Shown here one piece after another: positions 1-12,845 of a stretch of DNA of 64,000 nucleotides. A program made the position numbers and the translations under genes. The DNA comes from Sarcophilus harrisii (Eukaryota; Chordata; Mammalia; Dasyuromorphia; Dasyuridae). Location: NCBI RefSeq assembly GCF_902635505.1, contig NC_045426.1:673849087-673913086 (forward strand), read 5' to 3'. The notes beneath the pieces were generated by a model. The model ran no database searches, was not told the origin of the DNA, and saw only the letters and a list, made by a program, of their open reading frames with translations. Position 1 is the first letter of the stretch; each line of letters opens with the position of its first letter.

Positions 1-2155
1 AATTCATTTAAATTCAATAAACAGTTATTTAAGGCACAGTGCCAGTTGCTAGGAAAATAAAACAGACTAAAAACAAAATGTTCTTTGCCCTCAGAGAGCT
101 TACATTCTAGTTGAAGAATAAATCTGGATACTAAAGGTATTCTGAATCAGAGAAGAAAGAATTAGAGACCAGATGAAGAAGGGAAAGAAGAGGGAAGGAT
201 TAATCCAGTCTGAATGATGAGAGAACAATAAGATCCCACTTGACTCACCAGAGAGTCTAATATAATTTTTTTTCTTTAAAATCCAGGACAATTGCTGTCG
301 TAGGTTCATATTTGTTCTTGCTGTCTGCTGTTTCAGGGAGATAATTAAGCCAAATATTCATGGAATTCAGTAACCTCAGAAATTTCAGACAAGAGAAGAA
401 ATCTTTTCTTACCTCCTGAGCAGAGACTTGTCCCTCTGTTCTAAAAAAACTCTTCTAGCCACTGCATTTCCCCCCCCCCTTTTTTTTTTTTATCCATTCC
501 TCTATCAAAAACACTCATTCAGAATATAACAAAACTCAGTTTATTTTTGAGATAAGAGGGGAAAAGTCCATCATAAAAGGACAAATGGAAAGCTTCAGAA
601 GAGTAAAAATACTGGTTTACCAGGAAGTAAATGGGGAGGAAGCTGGGGGGAAAAGGAGAAGGGTAGAGTGAGAAATGAAAAAATTCACCAAGTCCCAGCA
701 GTACCTTGGGGCAGACATTGTCATTTTTGTATACTTTTTAAGTGCCTTGTTCTCTGATTAGAAAGCCAAGTCTGGCTCTAGCTGCTCAAGAGTAAAGTCA
801 ACTGGGTTAGCAGTATTCTTTGCTTGCCATTGTTCTTCCTGAACTTCCTGTCCTGCAGCTTCTCCTTCTGAAAAACTATACTTTCCAGCAGTCATTGTGA
901 CTGACCCAAGACTATATACCATTTTTTTTTAATATTATTAAGAGAAAAAAAAGGGAAGGAGCTGAATTAAAAGGGAGTAGTTGGGGCAAGGAGAAAAGGA
1001 GATGGCAAAGATGAGTTCAGTTTTAGACATGTTCGGGTTTTTAGCAAAAACATTATATCAAGCTAGATATTCTTGCCAAGCAATTTGAACTGTGGGACTA
1101 GAGTCTGGAAAAGTGATCATGGCTACTACCTCCTAGGAACAGTATGTGATTCTTTTTTTTTTTTTTTTTTAAGGGATATTGTCACATTCAATCCTTTTTT
1201 CCTTATGGGAACCTCTCATAAAAATAGACTTGTTTCCCAGGAGGATGAAATTTTGTTCTGACAGTTAAATATAAAACCTGAGTTATCTACTATACTTATT
1301 ACATGGGAGGGTTGAGCTGAATAAAGGAATAAAAGTGTTGAGCCTTTGGACTAGAGTAGCTCCCGTGTATTTAGTCATAGGACATGCTTCTAATAGATTC
1401 TATTGATCTTCATTGATGTATATTCTTCCCCACTGCACCATAAGCCCCATACCAAGCTTCTTGAGAGACACCCAAAGAAAGTCTAACAGATCAAAGGCTT
1501 TGCCTGACCACCTCATTACCCATGGAATAATTTCTTCAATGCTTATGTAGTGGGCCTTAACAAAATCTATGGTGGGAAAAGCCAATTCTTCCCTTTCAGA
1601 AGGATTTTGAGAAGTAGCTTAGGGTAATTTGCATAGTTATTGAAGGGAGGAGGTAGAAGAGAGATAATATTCTCAACAAATCCAGTTTCTTCATCTAGAA
1701 AACGGGAGATTTAACTTAGATGAACTCTTAAGTACTCTTCAGTTCTAAATGTATTGTTTTGATTCAGTGATACAAGGAATTTACTTATTTCAACATTAAC
1801 AATTATCAATTGGCCCTCATTTCCTGAAAGCCAAGTAAATTGCTTTTTTACCTGTACCCAGGGTTCCCTGATATTCTTAAGGGGAATGGGGGAGAGTATG
1901 AGTCTAAAGTCTCAGCAAATGGCTCTAGGTTGTTTCCTAAGTGTAGCATGTGAGGAACCCTGTACCCCAATTCCATTTATTTACTAATGGTTGGACTACC
2001 TTTAACAAAGGAATATTTATTTTAAAGGTATAATCACAAATATACAAACTTCAGAGCACATGAGAGGCATAATTTTGCTCCCTACCCTTATACCTTATAC
2101 CTCTACTTCTGGGACAGGAAGGGGATTAGGTTCATAGTTTAGCTTTGTTTCCTAC
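1..2155. other. Intergenic sequence with degraded SINE/L2 traces
   Basis: No gene seen. Bases 1-115 resemble an old L2 3'-end consensus (ends in GAGAGCTTACATTCTAG). A weak SINE/MIR-like end is at about 1680-1755. Short T- and C-runs occur at 470-492 and 1152-1170. Otherwise nothing I can name. Confidence 0.5.
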
Positions 2156-2158
2156 AGA

Positions 2159-2336
2159 ACAAAGTGTCTTAAATTGTGGGTTGCAACCCCATATGGGTTG
2201 TAACTGAATGTGGGGATTACAAAATTATGATTTATTATCAGTAAATATTTGTTTTATATTTTACATACCTATATAGCTGTGTAAAAATTTCTTGGGTGAA
2301 AAGGGATCATGAGTGAAAAAAGTTTAAGAAGCCCTG
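2159..2336. mobile_element. Non-autonomous hAT DNA transposon
   Basis: Short element whose right end reads TTTAAGAAGCCCTG and whose left end reads GTCTTAAATTGTGGGTTGCA, degraded inverted repeats of the hAT type. The internal sequence (TTATGATTTATTATCAGTAA) is one I associate with an abundant marsupial family; the family name is uncertain. Confidence 0.6.
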
Positions 2337-2948
2337 CAATAGGGCACACAATCCAAATTCCCCACCCTGGTTTGGAATACCAGGGACTCTGGCTTCTCAG
2401 GTTTTGCAAGCTGGGATTTGCCTAAAATCTTGTCTCCAAACTTGACAAGGCTAAAACTCCCGGGTCAATGGGGAATCACCACTGGCAGCTGAAAATGAGG
2501 ACGAAAGAAACAAAAGAGAAACAAAAGACCCTCAGACTCATTTCTGAGGGGTAAAACCAGGATAAAAGAAGAAGCTTGAAATCAATTCTTCCCTTATTAC
2601 CTGGTCTAGTTCATGATGGCCATGATGTCAGTGAAATGGGATCTTCATCCTCTGAAGACAGTAGGAAGGAAAAGGGCAGAAAAATATTGGACATTCTCAT
2701 TTATTTAAAAAAGATGCAACCTTTCCAGCTTCACAGCCCATTAAAAAAACTATCAGAATCTATGTGATAGAAAATTTAGGGAGGCTCCATGATGGGCAGT
2801 CTGTGTATGCATAAGCAAATTCTATTAAAGACCTATGATTTTATCAGTATGGGTGCTTTCTCCATCAAACGAGCATAGCACTTCTACAGTCACCCATACA
2901 TAGTCTGGAAATAAACCTCTCTAAACTTAATCAGGTTGATCCTATAAT

Positions 2949-3140
2949 CAGGGATCCTCAAACTTTTAAGATAGGGGGCCAGTTCACTGTCCCTCAGACT
3001 GTTGGAGGGCCGGACTATAGTAAAAACAAAAATTTTGTTTTGTGGGCCTTTAAACAAAGAAATTTCATAGCCCTGAGTGAGGGGGATAAATGTCCTCAGC
3101 TGCTGCATCTGGCCCGTGGGCCGTAGTTTGAGGACCCTTG
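2949..3140. mobile_element. Non-autonomous hAT transposon, copy 1
   Basis: Starts CAGGGATCCTCAAACTTTTA and ends AGTTTGAGGACCCTTG, so the ends are near-perfect inverted repeats of the CAGGG(G/A)TCCTCAAACT hAT type, enclosing the GGGGGCCAGTTCACTGTCCC sequence. About 190 bp and apparently complete. A second copy is at 47013-47191. Similar hAT families in mammals have been reported as products of horizontal transfer. Confidence 0.8.
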
Positions 3141-3299
3141 TGACCTATATGATTGATATATGGTCCACTGTAGGGCATAAAGTCTTTCCAGCATGGTAGA
3201 ACCAAACAGATATTCCATTGGCATAAGTCTTCAAGAACCCAGGATTACCACTATGCCATAATAAGGCACTGAAGTAACATTTGTAAAGGACTTACATAG

Positions 3300-3430
3300 A
3301 ATCAGTTAGTCATCAAGGAGTCATCAAGGAGACATCAAGTGTCTACTGTGCTTAAATGCTACAAATGCAAAGAAAGGTAAAGGATGGTCTTTGTCTTCAA
3401 GGAGCTTATAGTCTAATGGAAGAAACAATA
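3300..3430. repeat. L2-like LINE 3'-end fragment
   Basis: Reads like the ancient L2 consensus with AAGTGTCTACTGTGC and CAAGGAGCTTATAGTCTAAT. Short and diverged. Confidence 0.5.
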
Positions 3431-3479
3431 TAAAAACAGCTCTGTACATGATTGAAAATGACTAAACAATTGTTTTCTT

Positions 3480-6400
3480 GGCCCTGCTTACTTCATTCTG
3501 CATCAGTTCATATAGATCTTTCCATGCTTTTTTGTAATCATCACACAAACATCATTTCTTACAGTACAGAAATATTCCATGGTATGCATGTACCACAATT
3601 TATTTATTCATTCCCCAATTAATAGACATCTACTTTGTTTCCAGTTTTTAGCTGTCACAAAAAGTGATTCTAAAAATATTTTGGAACATCTAGGGACTTT
3701 GTTTTTATTGATGGCTTCTTTAGGGTTTAAGTCCAGTATGATGCATGAAAAGTCAGACAGACATAATTTTGGGATAATTAATCATTTTATTAATTATGAC
3801 TAGTGAATAATTAACAAAAGAATGGTCATTTACCTTTTTCTTATAAACCAAAGATCCCTCATGGAAGTCTCTTGGAAGAATGGGTGTTCCCAACAGGAGG
3901 AAATCAACTCTGACTGGTTAACAATTAATGAGACAATGAATAATATAATGAGAAGTAGGACTATTTTAATGAGGGCCTGGATAACATAACTCTGATAATG
4001 TCAAGTCATGGGCAAAGAGATTTTATGTTATGGTCTTTAATATTAAGATCCCATATTCATTTAGAATTTACTGTGGCATATCATATAAACTGTTGGTCTA
4101 AACTTAATTTTTGTTAGATTATTTCCTAATTTTCCTAACAGTTTTTAAAAATCAAATTAGGAGATTTTTTTCTATGAATTTATGTTTTCCATTTTATCAG
4201 ACATTGGGTTATTGAATTCTAGTACTTCTGAATCTCCCTTATCTAGTTTGTTCCATTATCCATTATTTATTATTTAACCAATACCAGATAACTTTGATGA
4301 TTGCTGTTTTATAATATAATTTGAGGTCTAAAAGTACAATTTTCCTTTTACCCCTTCTTTTTTTAATCATTTCACTTGATATTTTTGATCATTTTTATTC
4401 TAAATAAATTTTGTTATTATTTTATTGGATTCTATACTTGGTAATTTGATTTATATTGATTTAAAGTATATATTGATTTTGGTAGTATTGTTACTTGTTT
4501 AAAAGTTTTATTGAATTCTCCTGTAAGTCTCCTTTAAGTCCCATAGGACCAGGAGTTTTTCTTTGGTAGTTACTTGGTAGCTAGATCTAGTTCTTTTTCT
4601 TAGATTCAGTTATTTTGATTTGATTGTGTTTGGTCTTCTGGTTCTTTGGATATTTTATGTTTTTGAAAGTATTCCAGAATTTCATGTTCTCAGTTTGTAA
4701 TCATGTAACTGTGCATGTTGAAATTTTTTTTTATTTTTTTGATTTTTGCTAAGATTTCACCTTGCTCACCTTGCTATTTTGTGGACCTGATTTTCTGCTC
4801 TTTTCTTTTAAATCAAATTAGTTAGTTAATAGTTTATCAATTTTATTAATCTTTTCAAAGAACCAGCTTTTAGTTTTATCACTTCCATGGTTTTTTGATT
4901 TATTCCCAGCTTATCTTTTCTCTAATTTTCAACATCTACTCTTTTTGGCTTATTTTACTTTTATTTGTTCACTTTCATATTTTAAAAATGAATATTCCAT
5001 TTGTTAATGCTTCCCATTTTCTATTCTGTTAATATATATTTATAAGAATGTGATATTTCCTTTTGAGAATTTCGTTAGTTGCATCCCAGAAATTTGGTTA
5101 TATTGTTTTAGCATTATCATTTTATTTTACATAGTTGTTTCTTATGAAGTCTGATCTAGCTCCCTGGAGACCTCAGGAACAGCAGGAACCAGGATAAGTA
5201 AAAGTCCTTGGTCTTTAGGGGGAGAAGTGAAGGAGACAGACAAAACTGCCACAAGGCTCCTAGATTCTCAAGTCCAAGGTCACCACCTCTCTCCTCCACA
5301 TCCTCCCTGCTAAATTCAGTTCTCTTGTCTCTCTCACTCCACCCCCTAATCCTTACCTACAATTCTCTTAACCCCAAACAATGAGGCAGGATTAGCTGTG
5401 AGAAGAGCAATTCCAAACATATGCTAATGGAGTCCTTGTCTGTTATCTGATTCAAGAGCACCTATTCAAAGTTTCAGTGCTTTATAATTTCTCTGTTTTG
5501 TTCTTTTATCCATTCATTATTTAGAATTTCATTATTAAGACTACATTTGGACTTGTATTTTTGATTGTGGTCCCTGAACCAATTTCTATTTTTATTATGT
5601 TATGACTTTTAAAGGATACATTAATTATCTTTGTCATGTTACATTTGTTTGCAATATCTCTATGTCCTAGAACATGGTTAATTTTTGTAAAAGTGCCATG
5701 CAATGATGAGAAATTATGTAAGTTTTTTTATTGTCTCTTTAAAAATATGCCATAAGTCTTTAAACCATAGTTTATGGCTGACACATAGTGTAGTTTCCCT
5801 ATTTTTCTTTTTTGATTAAATCTATTTTAGCTTTCACTTTGAGATCATGCTTACTACCCCTGCTTTTTTTTTTTCATCATAAATTCTACTCCTGATCTTT
5901 ATTTTGTTTGTGTTTATCTCTCACTTTTATAGCATTTCCAGAAAGTGAAATATTTTTGAATTAAAACTTTTCTTTTTTTAATTTTTAATTTTTTTTTTTA
6001 ATTAAAACTTTTCATCTGCTATCAGTTTCCATTTTATGGGTAAATTTATCCCATTCATATTCTAAACTATATTTATTTGTATATTTTTCTTCTATAATTC
6101 TTCACTATTCTTTTCATCCTATTTATCCTATCCCTCCTTACTGCTTTGCTTTACTTCTAGCCATGACTTTGCCCTTCTATTCCTTGACCTATCTACACCT
6201 CCAAGAATCCCTCCCTTCTCCTCTTTCTCTACCCCATTCCCTATCTTCTTGTTTCTTTCTGAATTTAGAAGACTTTTGTACTCTCTTATATATCTATATG
6301 TTTACATATAGATATATAATATCTATATATAATATTTATATATAATATAGATATATGTTTACATATAGATATATAATATTGTTTCCTTTTAAACCCATTT

Positions 6401-7015
6401 CTGGTGAGTTAGATTTCAGCACTACCTGTCCTTCCCTCTCCTAGTTTCTTCTGTATTTCAATTTTTTCATGTTTTGTCTCATTTGTATGAGACAATTTCT
6501 CCTTTTTCTCTCTGCCTGCAGTTTTTTTTTTAAAGAATAATCCCATTATACTCAGTTCAGCTCAAGCCTTTTTTCAAACTACACAAATAAAAATGACAGT
6601 CATAAAAGAATTGATATTTTTGTATATAAAAAGTAAATGATTTGACATTATTGAATCCCTTATAATGGTTTCTTAATTTTTACTTTATATTTCTCTTGGA
6701 TGTTATATGTCAAAATTTCCTCTAAATTCTTCTGGTTTTATCACAAATATCTGAAAGTCTTTCAGTTTTTATACACATATGTTCATTTTAATGAACATTA
6801 ATTAATTTTAATGAATTAAAAATTTAGGATTATACTTAACTTTGCTGGATAAGTTATCCTTGGTTGTGACCCCAGCTCTATAGAATATAATATTCCAAGA
6901 CCTATGGTCCTTCAGTATAATAATGTTATGCCAAGGTTCCCTTTTAATGTTGTGATCCAGTTTCTCCAACTGTCCTATTTTGTTATTCTGACTTAGGTTA
7001 TAATCGTTCCCTCTT
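3480..7015 (-). repeat. L1 LINE in antisense orientation, 3' and ORF2 part
   Basis: The plus strand reads as reverse complement of L1: the 3' UTR comes first (CCATTCC-like CATTCCCCAATTAATAGACA near 3610), then ORF2 sequence (CAGATAACTTTGATGATTGC near 4286). It is AT-rich and heavily decayed, with no long intact frame. A roughly 310-bp unrelated insert lies at 5154-5468. The upstream part of the same or a related L1 continues beyond an ERV insertion at 9166. Confidence 0.75.
5154..5468. mobile_element. Unclassified insert in L1, possible solo LTR fossil
   Basis: A block of different composition interrupts the antisense L1. It begins TGATCTAGCTCCCTGGAGAC and ends CACCTATTCA, flanked by AAGTC and AAGTT, which fits TG...CA ends with a short target duplication. 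Family not recognised. Confidence 0.4.
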
Positions 7016-7017
7016 AA

Positions 7018-9165
7018 TGTTTGAGATAAAGGTTTTATAGACATTCCTTAATGTTTGACAAGATAAAGGTTTATCCATTTCAGATGTCATTAGAATATCA
7101 GTAATGTCATTGTTTTTGTTATTCCATAAAAAGCTTGCAGCCCCAGTACTTGGGGCTAGACTCTTTGAAATGATAGTCTTGTCTAGCCCTGGGATCAACA
7201 TGGATCCATTGGTCCCAGTATTTCTCTCCATTTAATAAACTATTGAATTGGTCTCTAATCTCTGTCTTGCTCAGTTTCTTCAGCATTACATTTGGAGGTC
7301 CCCAGTGAGATAATTAGAAAATGAGCAGGATTAGAGATGAGACTTTTGGTCTCTGCCTTGGGTAGGGGGGCTGCGAATCTGAATTCTTGGCTTGTAGAGG
7401 TTGGGCCCCCCTGGATTTTTTCCAGAGCCTCCAGGAAAGAGAGCAGTTTCCAGCCACAATAACCTGATGGTAGACAACCCCATTTCAGCCACAGGAGAGT
7501 AAGTTTGTCTGGGTACCTTTTGGGGTACCATCTGGTTTATCTTAAGACTTGTTTTGTTTTGTTTGGTTGATTAGTGACTAACCGGACGTGGTTGTCACTT
7601 GGGGTGCCCTTTTGGGGGGTGCATTTGCTTGGTTGATGAGTGGCCTACTAGATGTGGGGGTCACTACTGGAGTGTGAAATATGGAATCCTGGACAAGGTA
7701 AAAGACTTTTTCTTTCCTTATCTTGTGGTGGACACTGCAGTCATCAAGACTGCAGTCGTTGTTTGGAGCTCTTGGGAGCTCTGGCACAATTCTTTAGGAA
7801 TTGCTGCGGCTCTATCTCTAAATGAGATTCAAGGGAAGCTGCAAAGATTTGGAAAACTAAGTTTTTACTTGTCTGCAATCTAGACACTCTGCTGCTTCAA
7901 AAAAAATCTTTTCCTGGAGCAGATGCTTTGCTTGAGGAAACTCTTTCTGTCCAACCCTTTTCCAGAGACAAAGGCCCATCCTTTGCATTTCAACGCATTT
8001 CTAGGAGAGGTCCTTCCCCACCCTAGCTCTGGCTTCTCCTCCCACTTCTTCCATGAGTGGGAAGTATATACATTTGAAAATGGGACTCAGTTTCCCTGCT
8101 TCGGTCATCCTGTGTTAGTTAGAGTAATGCCGGCCCCTCCCGCTTTTGCATGCTCTGGGGGTCTATCTACAAAGACTGGGGATTTTAAAATGCCATTTGG
8201 TTTGGCTTTAATGTTAGTGTCCTACTGAATGTTGTAATTGTGCAGTCTAAGTGTGATCAGGGTTCTGTATGTCTTGTATGTTATTAGACAGTCTAGTTGT
8301 GCTCTGTGTGATTTTTGTCTATTAAATTGTTTTTAATTTGTTTGTTTTGTTCATTTAAGAGCTCTGTTAAATTTAAGAACAATGATCAAATTTGGGAATT
8401 GGTTATTTCAATACTGAACTCCAGCTGGTGAAAACATTTGATTAGGAATTTAAAGATGATTCTAAATTTGGGAAATGAATTGGTTATCCTTAAGTATAAG
8501 ATCTTAAGGGAACAGTAGCTTGTTAAAGAAATTCTGTTAACTTCTAATAAGAGGTCATGTGCCTCTAATTTTACCTAAAGTATATAACAAGGACTTTTCT
8601 GAAAGTTTCAAGTATGGCCAAGTTGAGGCTTAGGAGAAGTCCATTGGGAATAATGGCCACCTGGGGCCAGAAGGAGAGAAAGAAACTATGTTGTTTTATT
8701 ATTTGAAATGAGATAGAAATGGATTATATGTTTTAAATCCAGCTCTGTTGGACATGTGGGTTTTATGGGATTCCCCCACCCACCCACTGATTTCTGCTAC
8801 TTTAAATGTTGGGTGGGGTAGGGATCTTACTTCAGCTATAGGAGCCATTTAGTTAGCTTGGAGTGAAATTTAGTTCGACTTCCGCTCCCCACCCTTCCAA
8901 TCTGGTCATTAGTAATCATTATATCCTAAATACTTGAGCAAATAAGTATTTGGTCTGGTCATCTATTGGCTACTAGATCTTGTGTCTGAATCTTCAAGTA
9001 TTTTTTAAAGTTTATAATTATTGAGAGGCCACATCTTGTAGCAGTCCTTGTGAACCGGTCTTTCTATCTCAGACTGTTCTAACTTTTCTTTGTTAGATTT
9101 GTTTTTATTTCTAGACTTGGTCAAATTGCAGATATATTGACTTGCTCAGTTTCTTCGGCATTACA
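7018..9165 (+). mobile_element. Endogenous retrovirus fossil inserted in antisense L1
   Basis: An LTR (about 7018-7290, AATAAA near 7235, ending GCATTACA) is followed at 7291 by TTTGGAGGTCCCCAGTGAGA, which resembles a primer-binding site complementary to a threonine tRNA; internal leader-like sequence follows. At 9143-9165 the LTR-end motif CTTGCTCAGTTTCTTC recurs. The interior is decayed and I recognise no gag, pol or env domain. Probably class I (gammaretrovirus-like), old and broken. L1 sequence resumes right after it. Confidence 0.6.
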
Positions 9166-9890
9166 GTAAAGGTTAAGTCTTGTATAATCCTTATTGTAGC
9201 TCCATAATATTTAAATTATTGTTTTCTTTTTGCTTCCAGTATTTTCTCTTTGACCTGGGAGCTTTGGAATTTGGCTATGATATTCCTATAAGTTTTCCTC
9301 TTGGGATCTCTTTCAGATAGTGATTGATGGGTTTTTCATTATTATATTCATTATTAATCCCTCTGATCTTTTTTACATAATGAATTCTATTCCCGATCTT
9401 TACTTTATATTTGTGTGTATCTCTCTTGCATCTTATTTTAATGTAAAGTTAAGCTCAGATATGTGGGGTAAGTTTACCATGGGATGCATCCTGAGCTTCA
9501 TTGCCCTTCAGAACATATTATTTCATTCCCTCCTATGTTTTCTAGTGGGTGCAGAATAGTCTTGCTTTATTTGAATTTCCTTTCCTTTGTATTTAAAGAT
9601 CTTTCTCCTGTTTGTTTGAAGAACTTATTTCTGAATTGGACCATTAAATTTAATTACTATGTGTGTCTTAGATTTTTAGCCCTGTTTATTTTTTCCCCTG
9701 AAGGCATAAATTCTTTCTCTTGAAATTTCATTTTCTATGTTTAGAAGTTCTGGGTAGGTCTCTTCTATTATTTCCTTCATTATGGGGTTAAGGCTTTTTG
9801 TCCTGTGATACTTTACTGGGAGATCTATGATCCTTAGGTTGTCTCTGTACATCCTGTTTTTGATGAGTTCAATATGTTTAGTTTTCAAAG
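9166..9890 (-). repeat. Antisense L1, 5' region with ORF1 remnant
   Basis: Sequence such as TTTTCTCTTTGACCTGGGAG is the reverse complement of marsupial L1. A minus-strand frame (9676-9888) encodes RDNLRIIDLPVKYHRTKSLN followed by EIIEETYPELLNIEN, recognisable as the L1 ORF1 protein. It continues to the right beyond the solo LTR (10454-10630). Confidence 0.75.
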
Positions 9891-10453
9891 TGTGGGGAAT
9901 AGAGAGATAAGGTGAAGAACTTACAGGAATGTATGAATTCTTTTTCTGTATTTTATTTTCATTATTTCTATGTCTCTATGATCTGCATAAGTACGGTGTG
10001 TGCAAGCCAATATTTACTTAAAACTAGATATATTTACTTAACCAGAAATGATGACATTTATCCTTGTTCAATGTTATCAATATTTAGATTATTAAATGTG
10101 TCAGCTCAGTAATCTGAAGTTTGAAGGTCTGACTGATGATTCCTCTAGGAATCAGGGAAACAAACCATTCCGTTCTAATCTGCCTTTGGCATCAATGTTT
10201 AACATTCAATTGGGGAGAAGGCCCCTATTTCTCAATGCTCCCCAACCTATGATGTAATCCTTTGTAACCAAACCTATAAAAACTGTGTATCTTTCCTAAA
10301 TCTTTAGCCCTTCTACTGTGAGCTTTCTCTCTTTCCCTCCTTGCAGTGGAATTGCTCATTCTCATGAGAACTTATTAATAAATAACTTTTCTGCTTTCTA
10401 CTGAGTGATCTCTGAGTAGTCATTTTGGGTAAGGGTCTTCTTCATCACTCACA
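9891..10453 (+). mobile_element. Solo LTR fossil, copy A
   Basis: Starts TGTGGGGAATAGAGAGATAA and ends CTTCATCACTCACA, with a TATA-like TATAAAAACTGTGTATC near 10277 and AATAAATAAC near 10378. It closely resembles copy B at 31614-32083 along its length but carries extra sequence in the first half. It interrupts antisense L1. No internal retroviral sequence next to it. Confidence 0.75.
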
Positions 10454-10630
10454 ATAGTGAGTATATTTTCTTAGAGTCATTATTTAAAGGAATTTGGAGT
10501 GATTCAGGGGAGAGATTGAGTGAGTTCCTTCCTTTATTGCACTACTTTGGCTCCACTAAAAGCTGAATTTTCATGAGTATATTTTCTTTTAATATTATTG
10601 GCATTTGTCTGGTGAGTGAGAATATAGTTA
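10454..10630 (-). repeat. Antisense L1 5'-end fragment beyond the solo LTR
   Basis: Continues the L1 of 9166-9890, with the TTTGGCTCCACTAAAAGCTG stretch typical of the 5' part of marsupial L1 in reverse complement. The outer limit is uncertain. Confidence 0.45.
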
Positions 10631-10879
10631 ATGAGTAAGAACTTTGAATAAATAAATAAATGTTTTAAAGACTAGAGAGAAGACCCGATAATAATGGAAG
10701 AACTTAGAAATAAAGGTGTATGTGATTTGTAACAAATAATATTTATGGAAAAAGAAAAAGGAATAGTATTCTAGTTCCCATAATTTGAATAATACCTTTG
10801 TATAAGGACTGAGCATCCAATCTTAGAAGTCAGAGACGCTATATTAGTAGAAGGTTTTGGATGATGAGACTCAGATTAT

Positions 10880-11278
10880 TTCATTTTTGCACTTTATTTT
10901 AACCAGAAGTCTCTAAACATGATTATACACACTCACATATGAATATATGTAAGTACACACTCACATACATGTGCATATATGTATGTGTACAATATATATA
11001 ACTATTTTAACATAATTAGTTTCTTTTATAATCTTTTGTATTTTATTTGATGTATTTGAAAACATGATTAAATATATGTATATATGGATATGATGACTTT
11101 GTATATGTGTACATATACATATGTATATAAATATTTAGGTAAAATACTATTTCAATTTAATTGGTTTCCTTTGTAATCCTTTGTGTTTTACTTTATGCAT
11201 TTAGAAGCATAATTCTGAGAAGGGATTCCAAAGACTGTCAAAGTGGTCTAGGACACACAAAAGTGCTTAAGAACCCTT
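10880..11278. mobile_element. Decayed hAT-type element with internal duplication
   Basis: Ends in CTTAAGAACCCTTG, the usual terminus of a mammalian hAT family with TTAAGAACCCCTG ends. Two diverged copies of an internal unit are seen (about 11001-11060 and 11145-11215, both with TTTTATAATC or TTTGTAATCC then TTTTGTATTTTA-like sequence), separated by TA-rich microsatellite. Confidence 0.45.
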
Positions 11279-11739
11279 GTTTTAAAATTTGACATTCAAC
11301 ATAGGTTGAAGCCTATCAGTCACTGTAAACTAGGAGGGATAGTGTACAAATTCCTCCTTTTGTCCAGGCGGTCTGTAGTATAATCTCATGACTATAGTTT
11401 TTATCTCTTACTGAGGATTTGGATTCAAATCTTGCTCATGTCATTGCCTTTGTGATTTTGGGACAGTCTTTATTTACTTCTGTGGACCTTGGTTCCTCAT
11501 CTACAAAAAAGGAGAGAGATAAATTAACTGACTCCTAATGTTCTTGTTTCCAGGCTCTCATTCTTTTCCTTCCTACTCTCTGGACTGCTATCATGCTTTG
11601 GCTGCCTCCTTCACCTGGAAGATTCCTCTTCCCAGGGAGACTTCTCACCCCAAAAGAACTGCCTTTTCTATCTCCCCCCTTTCTTTTGTGTCATCATCCC
11701 AAATTAAAATATACAATTCTTTAAAAAAAAATTTTCTGA

Positions 11740-12845
11740 TGGAAACTGAGTGGATGCCCATTATTTGGAGAATGGCTAAATAGATTATGGTATATGAATG
11801 TTATGGAATATTATTGTTCTGTAAGAAACGACCAGCAGGATGATTTCAGAAAGGTCTGGAGAGACTTATATGAACTGATGCAGAGCAAATTGACACTGGT
11901 GAAGTCTGTAAAAATTGTATTCCCTTTGATTGTAAAAGAAGGGAAATTTGGGGTCTCCCAGACTCCAGACAGTTTTCCTAAGATTAACAACATCATTCAA
12001 TTAGAAATCTCTGGCAAATCATGCATTTGTTGCCTCCCTGATCTTTTGGGCAGCCAGATCCCCATTCAGGAAACTCTAAATTCTGAAAATTAAAAAAAAA
12101 AAATTCAAAGTAATTTTCCTTCAATTGGGAGATCCTGGTCTGATAATCAGCTCAAACTGCCACCAAGATCTGCTCATAAAATAGGTTTCTGTTAACTCAT
12201 TCTTTGCAAATTTCTTCATTAAGAGATTTGCCTGCTAAGAGAGTTTCTTAGTGAAAAATAAAACTTCCTTTTTGCCACAGACTTTGGGGTTTGCACTTTC
12301 ACATTTGGACCTGCACCTTTGACCAAAGAGGAGATTCCCACAACTCTCTGCACTGCCACTAGAATAGCACTAAAAAGAGCAGAACCAGAGATCATTGTAC
12401 ATGGCAACAGCAAGACTATACGATGATCAGTTCTGATGAACGTGATGTTCCAACAATGACATGATTCAGGCCAGTTCCAATGGTTTTGTGATGGAGAGAG
12501 CCATCTACACCCAGAGAGTGGAAACTGAATGTGGACCACAATATAACATTCTCACTTTATTTGATGTTGTTCACTTGCATTTTGTTTGCACTCATTTTCT
12601 TTCCTTTTTGATCTGATTTTTCTTATGCAGCAAGAGAATTCTATAAATATGTTTACACATATTGGATTTAAGATATATTTTAACATGTTTAACATACATT
12701 GCATTACTTGCCATCTAAGGGAAGGGGGTGTGGGAAGAGGAGGGAAAATTAGAACACAGGTTTTGCAAGGGTCAATGTTGAAAAATTGCCCATGCATATG
12801 TTTTAAAAATAAAAAGCTTTTTTAGAAAAAAATTCTGATTATACA
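11740..12845 (+). repeat. L1 3' end, sense orientation, interrupted by an LTR
   Basis: 11740-11884 and 12368-12845 together read as the marsupial L1 3' end: GGTATATGAATGTTATGGAA, then the GAGCAGAACCAGAGATCATT stretch, then GTTGAAAAATTGCCCATGCA and an A-rich tail. The open frames inside are remnants only. Confidence 0.75.
11885..12367 (+). mobile_element. Solo LTR fossil inserted in the L1 3' end
   Basis: A block foreign to L1 with an LTR-like layout: CTGTAAAAATTGTATTCCC near the start, an AATAAAACTTCC signal near 12258, and the later CACATTTGGACCTGCACC stretch. AGAGCA flanks both sides (11885 and 12368 areas), which could be a six-base target duplication. Exact ends are uncertain. Confidence 0.5.

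Noticed and set aside
7331-8228. Frames of 66-101 codons in the ERV interior
   Set aside because: They lie in a decayed retroviral fossil and show no recognisable viral domain; treated as part of the fossil.
9676-9888. 70-codon minus-strand frame considered as a host gene
   Set aside because: Its sequence is L1 ORF1 protein, so it belongs to the antisense LINE.
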